Positions 6,571 through 13,375 of a stretch of DNA of 14,856 bases are shown here, one piece after another (position 1 is the first letter of the stretch; every line of letters starts with the position of its first letter). The notes under the pieces are model-generated. The model had not been told where the DNA came from, ran no database searches, and worked only from the letters and a program-made list of their open reading frames with translations. Source of the stretch: Euryarchaeota archaeon UBA125 (GTDB lineage: Archaea > Thermoplasmatota > Poseidoniia > Poseidoniales > Thalassarchaeaceae); the NCBI GenBank assembly GCA_002502625.1, contig DAPV01000066.1, forward strand, positions 1 through 14,856, written 5' to 3'. Both the position numbers and the translations under genes were made by a program.

Positions 6571-7800
6571 TTAGTCAGATTCGGAAAAGGAAACTTCTCC
6601 TCCAGATGAACGAATTTCTTTCCATTCCTCTTTAACAGCCATTGCTTCAGCAGATGGTTCCCAATCATCACGCTTTAGTGCCTTTCTAAACGGCATTCTA
6701 CGTACTCCTCTACCCATAGATTTGGGATCTTTTTTCAACATGAACGGATTGACAAATTGATAGATCAGAGTTTTTACCAGGGTCGGTCGGAATAGCTTGC
6801 CAATCCACACTAAGCCGTCTCCACGCTTCCGTTGGTCTTTCATCCAGCGATTGCACATTAATTTGAATGAGCGGTCTCCTACACGGTTCATCAACCATCG
6901 ATTTGCAACACTTGTCTTGACATAGGGTAACAATTGCTTTCTGACCTCTGCCTCATAATTTGATTCTCCGAGTATATCCTTAGCAGCAAGCACTCCTGAC
7001 CATACAGCCATCCTCATCCCAAAGCCCCACATGAAATCCTGTAAACCACCTGATTCACCAACGTAGTATCGTCCATCTTGGAAATAATTTCTATTGATAG
7101 TAAAGTCTCCTTTACCTCCAACTCGTTTTATTGGCTTGCGGTTTAGTTCAGGGTAGTGTTTGTCATACCAAGCAATAGTCTCGTTGAGGAATCTGTCGCT
7201 TTTCCTCTGCTTCCGCCATAGGCAAGTACAAATCAGGCCAACACCATCGATGATGATTAGGTAAGAATACGCTCCGGGAGCAAGTTTGTCGTTTAGTTGA
7301 AATGCAATGTGATTTGGATAATTCGTGTGAAATATCTCGCCGTAAGCAACTGCTGAAGTTCCTTTCGGGCCACAGGCAATAATCTGACAATCACTTTCAC
7401 TCACCTTTGATTTGTAGTGTATCTTTGCGCCAGCTGCTAGTGCTTGCCGTTTGATACCTTGATCTATTGTGTGATTGGACGTGCCTCGTTCAACTATTCG
7501 ATACGCAACCTTTGGACTTTTAGCTTGCGTAATTGTATCGTCAGGATGAATTATGTCTACTACTTTGAATTCTGTTGATTTAAAGTCACTCGTATCAAAT
7601 CCCCATGCCTTCATTTGATCGAAAAAATCTGCATCCATACTCCAGTTTTCTAAAGCTTGAAAATCACCATCAAATCGTGCTCCTGAATCTTCACGAATAT
7701 CGTGAACCTCTACATTTTTACCAGCCTTTGCTAGGATAGTAGCAGCTGCAAGACCAGATAATCCTGCCCCAAGAATCCGCACGACTCCGTCATTAGTCAT
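6571..7800 (-). CDS. FAD-dependent oxidoreductase, geranylgeranyl-reductase-like
   Basis: A 409-residue flavoprotein. The N-terminal FAD-binding Rossmann motif GAGLSGLAAA (11-20) is followed by an acidic residue near the end of the second strand (VHDIRE, 32-37). A second FAD motif, YYVGESGGLQDFMWGFG (245-261) and then WSGVLAAKDIL, matches the GD-containing motif of geranylgeranyl-reductase and p-hydroxybenzoate-hydroxylase-type flavoproteins, with Glu249 instead of the usual Asp. The last 110 residues (RWLMNR onward) are basic, rich in Arg, Lys and Trp, and not recognisable. It is the first gene of the catabolic operon. The family reduces isoprenoid double bonds or hydroxylates aromatics; here the substrate is unknown. 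It has no NADPH/ferredoxin-reductase or Fe-S signature, so it is not an obvious BoxA. The start at ATG 7800 is supported by GAGGG six bases upstream. Confidence 0.82.
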   Translation of the reverse strand: MTNDGVVRILGAGLSGLAAATILAKAGKNVEVHDIREDSGARFDGDFQALENWSMDADFFDQMKAWGFDTSDFKSTEFKVVDIIHPDDTITQAKSPKVAYRIVERGTSNHTIDQGIKRQALAAGAKIHYKSKVSESDCQIIACGPKGTSAVAYGEIFHTNYPNHIAFQLNDKLAPGAYSYLIIIDGVGLICTCLWRKQRKSDRFLNETIAWYDKHYPELNRKPIKRVGGKGDFTINRNYFQDGRYYVGESGGLQDFMWGFGMRMAVWSGVLAAKDILGESNYEAEVRKQLLPYVKTSVANRWLMNRVGDRSFKLMCNRWMKDQRKRGDGLVWIGKLFRPTLVKTLIYQFVNPFMLKKDPKSMGRGVRRMPFRKALKRDDWEPSAEAMAVKEEWKEIRSSGGEVSFSESD

Positions 7801-7806
7801 GTATCG

Positions 7807-7812
7807 CCCTCA
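7807..7812 (-). promoter_or_regulatory. Shine-Dalgarno site of the flavoprotein gene
   Basis: The minus strand reads TGAGGG, then six bases, then the ATG at 7800. It fixes the start of the first gene of the catabolic operon and implies that this transcript has a leader. It lies in the 81-base divergent gap shared with moaE (7801-7881), in which no convincing TATA box was seen in either direction. Confidence 0.6.
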
Positions 7813-7881
7813 TCACTCCACCTACTATCGGGGACATGAATCCTCCGAAGCGCTCATGGTCCTCCCAACTTATGGCTCTTC

Positions 7882-8307
7882 ATGGGAGAAAGGGTTACTG
7901 TCCAGGTTGAGCATGAAAATCTTGATCCTAATCTACTTCTGGAGAAGTTGATGGTTTCAAATTCGGGTGCAATTGTGTCATTTACTGGCTTAACTAGAGG
8001 TGATGAGGATGGGATCAAGGTATATTCTCTTGATTTTGATGCATGGGAAGAACAGTTGCCTAATGTTTTGCGAGATTTAGGAAAAAAATCTTTGATACAA
8101 TTTGGAGTAGAATCAGTGGCGATTGCTCATAGAGTAGGTAATGTAGGTCCAGAGGAACCAATTGTAGCAATCCATGTCGCGTCCCGTCATCGAAAAGAGG
8201 CATTTCAGGCATGTTCTTGGCTAATCGATTCCCTCAAATCTCAAGCCCCTCTATGGAAGAAGGAGAATCGCGAGGACGGGACTCATTGGAAGGAGGGATT
8301 AGGTTGA
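7882..8307 (+). CDS. moaE: Molybdopterin synthase catalytic subunit MoaE
   Basis: A 141-residue MoaE, the large subunit of molybdopterin synthase, which works with thiocarboxylated MoaD to insert the dithiolene sulphurs into precursor Z (cPMP) in the cytoplasm. Visible family elements are GAIVSFTGLTRG (29-40), AHRVGNVGPEE, then ASRHRKEAFQAC and the active-site region APLWKKENREDGTHWKEG. In the last of these, Lys of WKKE and the Lys near the C-terminus correspond to the catalytic lysines. The protein ends just after this region, shorter than E. coli MoaE. The ATG at 7882 has no SD, suggesting leaderless translation as the first gene of a plus-strand run. Its stop TGA overlaps the TTG start of moaC. 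MoaD is not in the window. Confidence 0.93.
   Translation: MGERVTVQVEHENLDPNLLLEKLMVSNSGAIVSFTGLTRGDEDGIKVYSLDFDAWEEQLPNVLRDLGKKSLIQFGVESVAIAHRVGNVGPEEPIVAIHVASRHRKEAFQACSWLIDSLKSQAPLWKKENREDGTHWKEGLG
8290..8298 (+). promoter_or_regulatory. Strong Shine-Dalgarno site deciding the moaC TTG start
   Basis: AAGGAGGGA with its core GGAGG at 8292-8296 lies seven bases before TTG 8304, inside the last codons of moaE. It is the strongest ribosome-binding site in the window. It makes the TTG that overlaps the moaE stop (TTGA) the likely moaC start, rather than an ATG further upstream. Confidence 0.75.
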
Positions 8308-8762
8308 GTAAACGTACAGATGCAATTATTTCTATTGGACATAAACCAATTATTGAAAGAGTTGCAATTGCGACAGGTCGTCTTTCTATGAGTTTGAAAT
8401 CAAAGACTGCGATTATTTCTAAACAAATTCAGAAAGGAGACGTACTTGAAGCAAGTACCATCGCAGCAATTCAAGCGGCTAAGGATACTCCTCGTGCAAT
8501 CCCTCACTGTCATCCCATTCCTTTAGAGTCATGTACAGTAGAGTGGAATTGGGATGAAAATGACCTGATATGTACTGTTACTGTTTCCGCCCATTGGAAA
8601 ACTGGAGTTGAAATGGAAGCCTTGAATTCTGTTTCAATAGGCCTTCTTTGTGTTTTAGACATGATTAAGTCAGTTGAGAAAGATGAAAATGGACAATATC
8701 CTAACACAGAAATTCATGGAATTCGAGTACTAAAAAAGAAGAAAGCCAATGGTCATGTTTAG
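8304..8762 (+). CDS. moaC: Cyclic pyranopterin monophosphate synthase MoaC
   Basis: A 152-residue MoaC, which converts the MoaA product 3',8-cyclo-7,8-dihydro-GTP to cyclic pyranopterin monophosphate in molybdenum cofactor synthesis. Diagnostic segments are AAKDTPRAIPHCHPIPLE (the CHPI motif) and TGVEMEALNSVSIGLLCVLDMIKS, containing the GVEMEAL signature and the DMxK active-site Asp and Lys. The start is the TTG at 8304, supported by a strong SD seven bases upstream. It gives the normal family length and shares bases with the moaE stop codon, so translation of the two is probably coupled. Longer in-frame starts would lie inside moaE and add non-homologous residues. glpX follows after 24 bases. 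Confidence 0.94.
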   Translation: MSKRTDAIISIGHKPIIERVAIATGRLSMSLKSKTAIISKQIQKGDVLEASTIAAIQAAKDTPRAIPHCHPIPLESCTVEWNWDENDLICTVTVSAHWKTGVEMEALNSVSIGLLCVLDMIKSVEKDENGQYPNTEIHGIRVLKKKKANGHV

Positions 8763-8786
8763 ACACTGGCTTTATCTCGTAAGTTT

Positions 8787-9740
8787 ATGGAACGTACTGC
8801 GGATCTAGCAGAATCATTTCTTTTGGCGACCGAAAATGCAGCAATTGCCGCAGCTAAATGGCGAGGAAGAGGGGAACGAAAACTTGCTGATGGAGCTGCT
8901 GTTGAAGCTATGAGGTCCGTATTTGATGACGTACCCTTTGATGGAAGAGTTGCAATAGGTGAGGGTGAAAGAGATGATGCACCTATGTTGTGGATTGGAG
9001 AACCTCTAGGAAGTCGTCAAGGTGACCCTAATGCTTTGAGCATTGATATTGCTGTAGACCCTCTAGAATGCACCAATCATTGTGCTAATGATTCTCCCAA
9101 TGCAATAGCAGTGCTAGCAGCAGCTCCTAGGGGAACTTTACTTCATGCTCCAGATTGCTATATGGATAAAATCGCTGGACCTGCTGAATTATCTGGTAAA
9201 CTTTCACTTGAAGCGGATGTTTCTTACAATATTGAAGAAGCATCCTCTGCCTTAGATAAACCAGTTAGAGATATCTTAGCTGTAGTAATGGATAGACCTA
9301 GACATCAAGATTTGATTAGAGAACTTAGAGAATTAGATGTACGAATCCGACTAATAGGAGATGGCGACGTTTCCGCAGCATTGGATGCATCTAATCCGGA
9401 ATCAGAAGTTGATATTTTGATGGGAATAGGGGCCGCACCTGAAGGAGTGATTACTGCCACTGCTCTTCGTGGATTAGGTGCTCATTTTGAAGGAAAACTA
9501 ATTTTTCGAAATGAAGGACATAGGGAAAGAGCTGAGGAAATGATTGATGGAGACATTGAAAGGATTTGGCAGAGAGATGATTTGTGTATGTCTGATGATG
9601 CAATATTTGTAGCAAGCGGTGTTTGCTCAGGATATCTTCCTGGGGTGCATTTCCGTGATGGACAGGCTCATGTGCATAGCGAGATTATTGATGTCAAGAA
9701 AAAAGAAAGATCTCTCACTTCTCGTTCGTATCAAATTTGA
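8787..9740 (+). CDS. glpX: Fructose-1,6-bisphosphatase class II, GlpX type
   Basis: A 317-residue GlpX-family phosphatase, which hydrolyses fructose 1,6-bisphosphate to fructose 6-phosphate in gluconeogenesis and depends on Mg2+ or Mn2+. The metal and catalytic residues can be placed: Asp35 (LADGAAVEAMR), Glu59 (IGEGERDDAP), Asp91 and Glu94 with Thr96 in DPLECTN, and Glu219 (GAAPEG). The substrate-binding stretches MDRPRHQDLI (168-177) and LIGDGDVSAAL (189-199) are also present. Cys95 replaces the Gly of the usual DPLEGT motif. The length is normal for the family. It lies between moaC and a class I aldolase gene on the same strand, so the two gluconeogenic steps are adjacent. No SD is visible before ATG 8787. 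Confidence 0.93.
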   Translation: MERTADLAESFLLATENAAIAAAKWRGRGERKLADGAAVEAMRSVFDDVPFDGRVAIGEGERDDAPMLWIGEPLGSRQGDPNALSIDIAVDPLECTNHCANDSPNAIAVLAAAPRGTLLHAPDCYMDKIAGPAELSGKLSLEADVSYNIEEASSALDKPVRDILAVVMDRPRHQDLIRELRELDVRIRLIGDGDVSAALDASNPESEVDILMGIGAAPEGVITATALRGLGAHFEGKLIFRNEGHRERAEEMIDGDIERIWQRDDLCMSDDAIFVASGVCSGYLPGVHFRDGQAHVHSEIIDVKKKERSLTSRSYQI

Positions 9741-9788
9741 TTGAATAGGCGGCGAACCCTTCAAGGACCCATTTAGGATGCACATAGT

Positions 9789-10802
9789 ATGGATACTGAA
9801 CTTTTGAAACAGACTGCAAATTTCCTTGTGAGTCCTGGTAGAGGGATTCTTGCCGCTGATGAGAGTAATGGAACGATGACTAAAAGGCTTGAAGGAGTAG
9901 GAGTCTCTTCTTCTCCAGAGTCTAGAAATGCATACAGAGCAAACCTGTTTGCAATGCCTACTATGGCTGATGCAATTAGCGGAGTAATCTTGTATGATGA
10001 GACAATTCGCCAAACAGCTGTGGATGGAACCTCAATTCCAGATTTTTTACATGGAATAGATGTTCTTCCTGGTATTAAGGTCGATACAGGTGCAAAACCT
10101 CTAGCAGGTTATGAAAATGAGACTGTTACTGAGGGATTAGATGGATTGAGAGAAAGGTGTGCTGAATATTTTGCTATGGGAGCTCGTTTTGCAAAATGGC
10201 GTGCAGTAATTAGGATAGATGATGGTTTACCATCGGATGCTTGCATCTCCGCCAATGCACATGCTCTTGCACGTTATGCTGCAATTTGTCAAGAACAAGG
10301 TTTAGTCCCAATTATCGAGCCTGAAGTACTAATGGAAGGGGATCATTCATCACAGCTTTGTTTTGAAGTTACTTCTACAGTTTTAGATGCCACCTGGGCT
10401 GCTTGTGAAACACAAGGAGTCTTTTTGCCTGGAGCTTTATTGAAGCCAAACATGATTCTTCCTGGAAAATCACATCCGCAGAGAAGTAATGTAGAAACAT
10501 GTGCTAAAATGACTATTGATCTTCTTCATAATCATGTTCCATCTGAAATTCCTGGCATTGTTTTCTTATCAGGCGGTCAGACTGAGGTAGAGGCTACAGC
10601 TCATCTTAATGCTATGAATAATATGGGCCCCCATCCGTTTGAATTATCGTATTCTTATGGCAGAGCATTACAAGCATCTACTCTGAAGACATGGGCTAAA
10701 AATCAAGATAATCTATCAGTGGCTCATTCTGTTTTTGCTCATAGGTGCCAAATGGCTCATTTAGCAAGATTCGGAAATTGGTCCGAAGATTTAGAGGCTT
10801 GA
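9789..10802 (+). CDS. Fructose-bisphosphate aldolase, class I (eukaryote/bacterial type)
   Basis: A 337-residue class I (Schiff-base) aldolase that interconverts fructose 1,6-bisphosphate with dihydroxyacetone phosphate and glyceraldehyde 3-phosphate. The active-site residues are all present: Asp24 (GILAADES), Lys97 (GIKVDTG), Lys136 (GARFAKWRAV), Glu177 and Glu179 (IIEPEV), and the Schiff-base Lys219 (LLKPNMILPG). The phosphate-binding FLSGGQTE (259-266) and SYSYGRALQ (287-295) are also there. It belongs to the animal/plant/bacterial FbaB-like branch, not to the short archaeal DhnA-type aldolase. That is notable if the host is an archaeon. GGATG eight bases before ATG 9789 is a weak SD. It follows glpX by 48 bases and is followed by the xth gene after a single base. 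Confidence 0.95.
   Translation: MDTELLKQTANFLVSPGRGILAADESNGTMTKRLEGVGVSSSPESRNAYRANLFAMPTMADAISGVILYDETIRQTAVDGTSIPDFLHGIDVLPGIKVDTGAKPLAGYENETVTEGLDGLRERCAEYFAMGARFAKWRAVIRIDDGLPSDACISANAHALARYAAICQEQGLVPIIEPEVLMEGDHSSQLCFEVTSTVLDATWAACETQGVFLPGALLKPNMILPGKSHPQRSNVETCAKMTIDLLHNHVPSEIPGIVFLSGGQTEVEATAHLNAMNNMGPHPFELSYSYGRALQASTLKTWAKNQDNLSVAHSVFAHRCQMAHLARFGNWSEDLEA
10794..10797 (+). promoter_or_regulatory. Shine-Dalgarno site of the exonuclease III gene
   Basis: GAGG lies six bases before ATG 10804, inside the last codons of the aldolase gene. It supports the chosen start and suggests that the two genes are co-transcribed. Confidence 0.55.
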
Positions 10803-10803
10803 G

Positions 10804-11583
10804 ATGAGAATTGTTTCTTGGAATCTCAATGGGATTCGTGCAGCTATTAGAAAAGGATTAGACGATTTTATCAACACCTTAGACGCCGATATTTGGATGT
10901 TTCAAGAAGTCAGAGCCCTTCCAGAACAATTGCCCGCAGATTGGGTATCTCCTGATGAATTTCAATTGGAATGGCACCCTGCCGAAAAGAAAGGATATTC
11001 GGGGGTATCTACATGGTCGAAAATTGAAATGGAAGTTATTAGAAGAGGAATGGGAAGGGGAGATGATCCTGAAGACTTAGAGGGAAGAATATTAGTTACT
11101 AATCATCCAGGAATACGTTGTATCAATACATACCTTCCAAGTGGTTCTGCGAAAGAAGAACGTCAACAGTATAAGGAACGATGGATGGAAGATTGGCTGG
11201 AATGGCTTTCACCTAATCTATCAATGGATACTCCTGTTATTGTCGCAGGAGACCTAAATGTTGCCCATCAAGAGATTGATATCTGGAATGCTAAATCTAA
11301 TCGGATGACCTCTGGATTTCTTCCCCAAGAACGTGAATGGTTTGATCGTCTCCTTGAAACAGGGTGGCATGATCTATGTAGAGAGGATTGGGGTCCAATT
11401 CAAGGCCCCTATTCTTGGTGGTCAAATAGAGGTAGGGCAAGAGAAGAAGATAAAGGATGGCGAATTGATTACATTCTCGGAAACGATGCAGCAAGAAGTT
11501 GTTTTCAAGGGGCTAAAATAATCAGAGCAGGGGGGTTACAAGTGTCCGATCATGCTCCAGTAGTAGCTGATTTCAGACTTTAA
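10804..11583 (+). CDS. xthA: Exodeoxyribonuclease III / AP endonuclease (Xth family)
   Basis: A 259-residue member of the ExoIII/APE1 family, which cuts DNA at abasic sites and trims 3' ends in base-excision repair. The full active site is visible: Asn7 (SWNLNG), Glu35 (MFQEVR), Tyr110 (NTYLPSG), Asp150 and Asn152 (GDLNVAH), Asp222 (GWRIDYIL), and Asp249-His250 (SDHAPV). The length and order of motifs are standard. It is the last gene of the plus-strand run, begins one base after the aldolase stop and has its own GAGG ribosome-binding site. Its TAA stop directly abuts the stop of the convergent membrane protein gene, with no base between them. Pairing with aldolase and phosphatase genes looks like packing rather than function. 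Confidence 0.95.
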   Translation: MRIVSWNLNGIRAAIRKGLDDFINTLDADIWMFQEVRALPEQLPADWVSPDEFQLEWHPAEKKGYSGVSTWSKIEMEVIRRGMGRGDDPEDLEGRILVTNHPGIRCINTYLPSGSAKEERQQYKERWMEDWLEWLSPNLSMDTPVIVAGDLNVAHQEIDIWNAKSNRMTSGFLPQEREWFDRLLETGWHDLCREDWGPIQGPYSWWSNRGRAREEDKGWRIDYILGNDAARSCFQGAKIIRAGGLQVSDHAPVVADFRL

Positions 11584-13362
11584 TCAAAATCTTCTTCTTA
11601 GACGCTCCATTAATTCATCAGATTTACCTAAAGATTTCAGACAAGAATCAACATCTCCAGATTCAAGTGCATTTCTTGCCTTGGAAACCTCTGATTCACA
11701 TGATAGCCTATCTTTGTCTTGAGGGCCAACACCGGAGGATTCTAGTTTGTTACGCGTATCTTTCCATTCATTTTCTATGAAATTCAATAATTCCTCAGCA
11801 TCTCCTTGAGCAGCATTAATTGCATCTAAGTCTGAAGTTAAGGCCTCCATTTTTTCTAAAGAAACCCTCCACTTCTCATTCTTTGCATCATCTAGAATCT
11901 CTTGTAATCTTTCTTCCCATTCATTTTCTTGTATGTGCCCTTCCCATCTTTTGCGAAGTGATTTCCTTTGTCGTAATGCTCTTTGCATTGATGACTTTGC
12001 TTCTTCTGTTGCAGTTATTTCTCTGATTATTGAATCAGCTAATCCTCTAGCCATGGAACCATTTCCTTCATCAATTGCTTTAGTTGCATTAGATAGCATT
12101 TCATCCCAAATTGTTGTATCTAGGCCATCGGTTCTTGATAGCATTTCTTTTGCTTCTTCGACTTTGGTAATAGCCGTATTCATGGCTTCTTCTAAATTTT
12201 CAACATGTCCTGGAATTGCTTCAGCAATGATTAGAGCATCTCCAGGATTTTCATTATCCATATCTTCTTCTGCTGCACCCATTAATGCCTGCATTCTCTC
12301 TAAATCAGAGCCTATTAATCCTGAAATGGCATCTCGAGCATTCTGAATTGCAATTTCTGCATTTTCCCAATGTTCAATAATATCTAGAGCCCTAATTTTT
12401 GCTATTCTGAATAATTTCTCTGCTTCCCTTAAACTTCCTAATTCTAGTTCTCTTTTTCCCTGAATCATTGCTTTTCTAGGGCGTTCAGTCCTAGGGGCAA
12501 TTCTTTCGGAGTCGATCACTTTTTCTTCTGAATCTTGTTCTATATCTGTAATGTCCTTTGAAAGAGACAGAGTTCGTTCAATGTCATCTTCTGCTGAGTC
12601 CAATAATTTCATTCCTTCAGAAAAGTCAGTCCAGCCTACTTCATTTGCTCTTTTTAGCAATGAAACAGATTGATCAATCACTGCTCCAGAAGCCCTAATC
12701 TCAAGAATTCTCAATTGTAAAGTATCATATCGATTAGAAAATTTCTTTTTTTGTTTTCTTTCTTTTTTTCCTAATCTCAAGTCTAAAGAGAAGATGAAGG
12801 AACTAATCATTATAGGAATTAGAAAGTAAATCAGGAGAGATTCTGAGGAATTAGAAATAATCCAAGCAGTTGCAATTGCCATTCCCATTAATCGAGTCAT
12901 CGCTCTATACCGAATTACTCCAATATTATTCTCGTTTTGAAATATGAAAGCATTACAAGTGAACAAAATAGTTCCAGCACCAATCCAGCTCATTCCACCT
13001 ATTAATTTCTCCCAATTTTCTCCCTGTATTACTGTAATGGAATGTATTCCTGCGATAGCCAACAAGGGGCCAATTAATCCAGATATTGTGGCAATTCTTG
13101 TTCTTTGTTCTGGTCTGTTTTCTATGACATCTGAGACCATTAAAGCAGATCCTACTAGAAATAGAAGAGGTACTATTGATGCAGAAGTCAAACCATTTTG
13201 TAATCCTGGAAATGAAGAATAAGCTCCTAGTAAAATACATCCAAAAATGATGAAAATACCCATTTTATCGGTTTTTGATTTCCATTTTTTTAGTGCCTTT
13301 TCAACAGAGTTTTGAGCGCCCCCCGTCGTCTGCATAAATCTAAACAAATCCTCAACCATCAT
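11584..13362 (-). CDS. Six-TM membrane protein with long cytoplasmic coiled-coil tail
   Basis: Not a family I recognise. The 592-residue protein has six predicted membrane segments (about residues 34-50, 61-78, 90-110, 123-141, 155-170 and 174-194). A basic stretch (LGKKERKQKKKF) follows, consistent with a cytoplasmic C-terminus. The remaining roughly 390 residues are highly charged, Glu/Lys/Ala/Leu-rich and helical, with features expected of coiled coils or stacked helical hairpins: repeated motifs of the type LREAEKLFRIAK, ALESGDVDSCLKSL and ALIIAEAI. It ends with MERLRRRF. I chose ATG 13362 over an in-frame TTG at 13413: the TTG would overlap the upstream surface-protein gene by 38 bases and add 17 residues without obvious function. 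The stop abuts that of the exonuclease III gene. With the surface protein directly upstream (13 bases), it may serve in cell-envelope organisation, but this is a guess. Confidence 0.8.
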   Translation of the reverse strand: MMVEDLFRFMQTTGGAQNSVEKALKKWKSKTDKMGIFIIFGCILLGAYSSFPGLQNGLTSASIVPLLFLVGSALMVSDVIENRPEQRTRIATISGLIGPLLAIAGIHSITVIQGENWEKLIGGMSWIGAGTILFTCNAFIFQNENNIGVIRYRAMTRLMGMAIATAWIISNSSESLLIYFLIPIMISSFIFSLDLRLGKKERKQKKKFSNRYDTLQLRILEIRASGAVIDQSVSLLKRANEVGWTDFSEGMKLLDSAEDDIERTLSLSKDITDIEQDSEEKVIDSERIAPRTERPRKAMIQGKRELELGSLREAEKLFRIAKIRALDIIEHWENAEIAIQNARDAISGLIGSDLERMQALMGAAEEDMDNENPGDALIIAEAIPGHVENLEEAMNTAITKVEEAKEMLSRTDGLDTTIWDEMLSNATKAIDEGNGSMARGLADSIIREITATEEAKSSMQRALRQRKSLRKRWEGHIQENEWEERLQEILDDAKNEKWRVSLEKMEALTSDLDAINAAQGDAEELLNFIENEWKDTRNKLESSGVGPQDKDRLSCESEVSKARNALESGDVDSCLKSLGKSDELMERLRRRF

Positions 13363-13375
13363 GAAGCGTACGGAC

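Noticed and set aside
7801..7881. TATA boxes in the divergent gap between the flavoprotein and moaE
   Set aside because: CTTATGG-like bases at 7869-7875 are the nearest candidate on either strand but are too weak and badly spaced to report as a promoter.
8211..8303. In-frame extension of moaC starting at ATG 8211
   Set aside because: It would lie inside moaE and add 31 residues without MoaC similarity, while TTG 8304 has a strong SD and gives the normal length.
11933..12346. Plus-strand open frame of 137 codons inside the coiled-coil gene
   Set aside because: It is antisense to a region of repetitive helical coding sequence. Its Ser/Leu/Ile-rich translation is what the complement of Glu/Ala/Lys-rich codons produces, and no start signal supports it.
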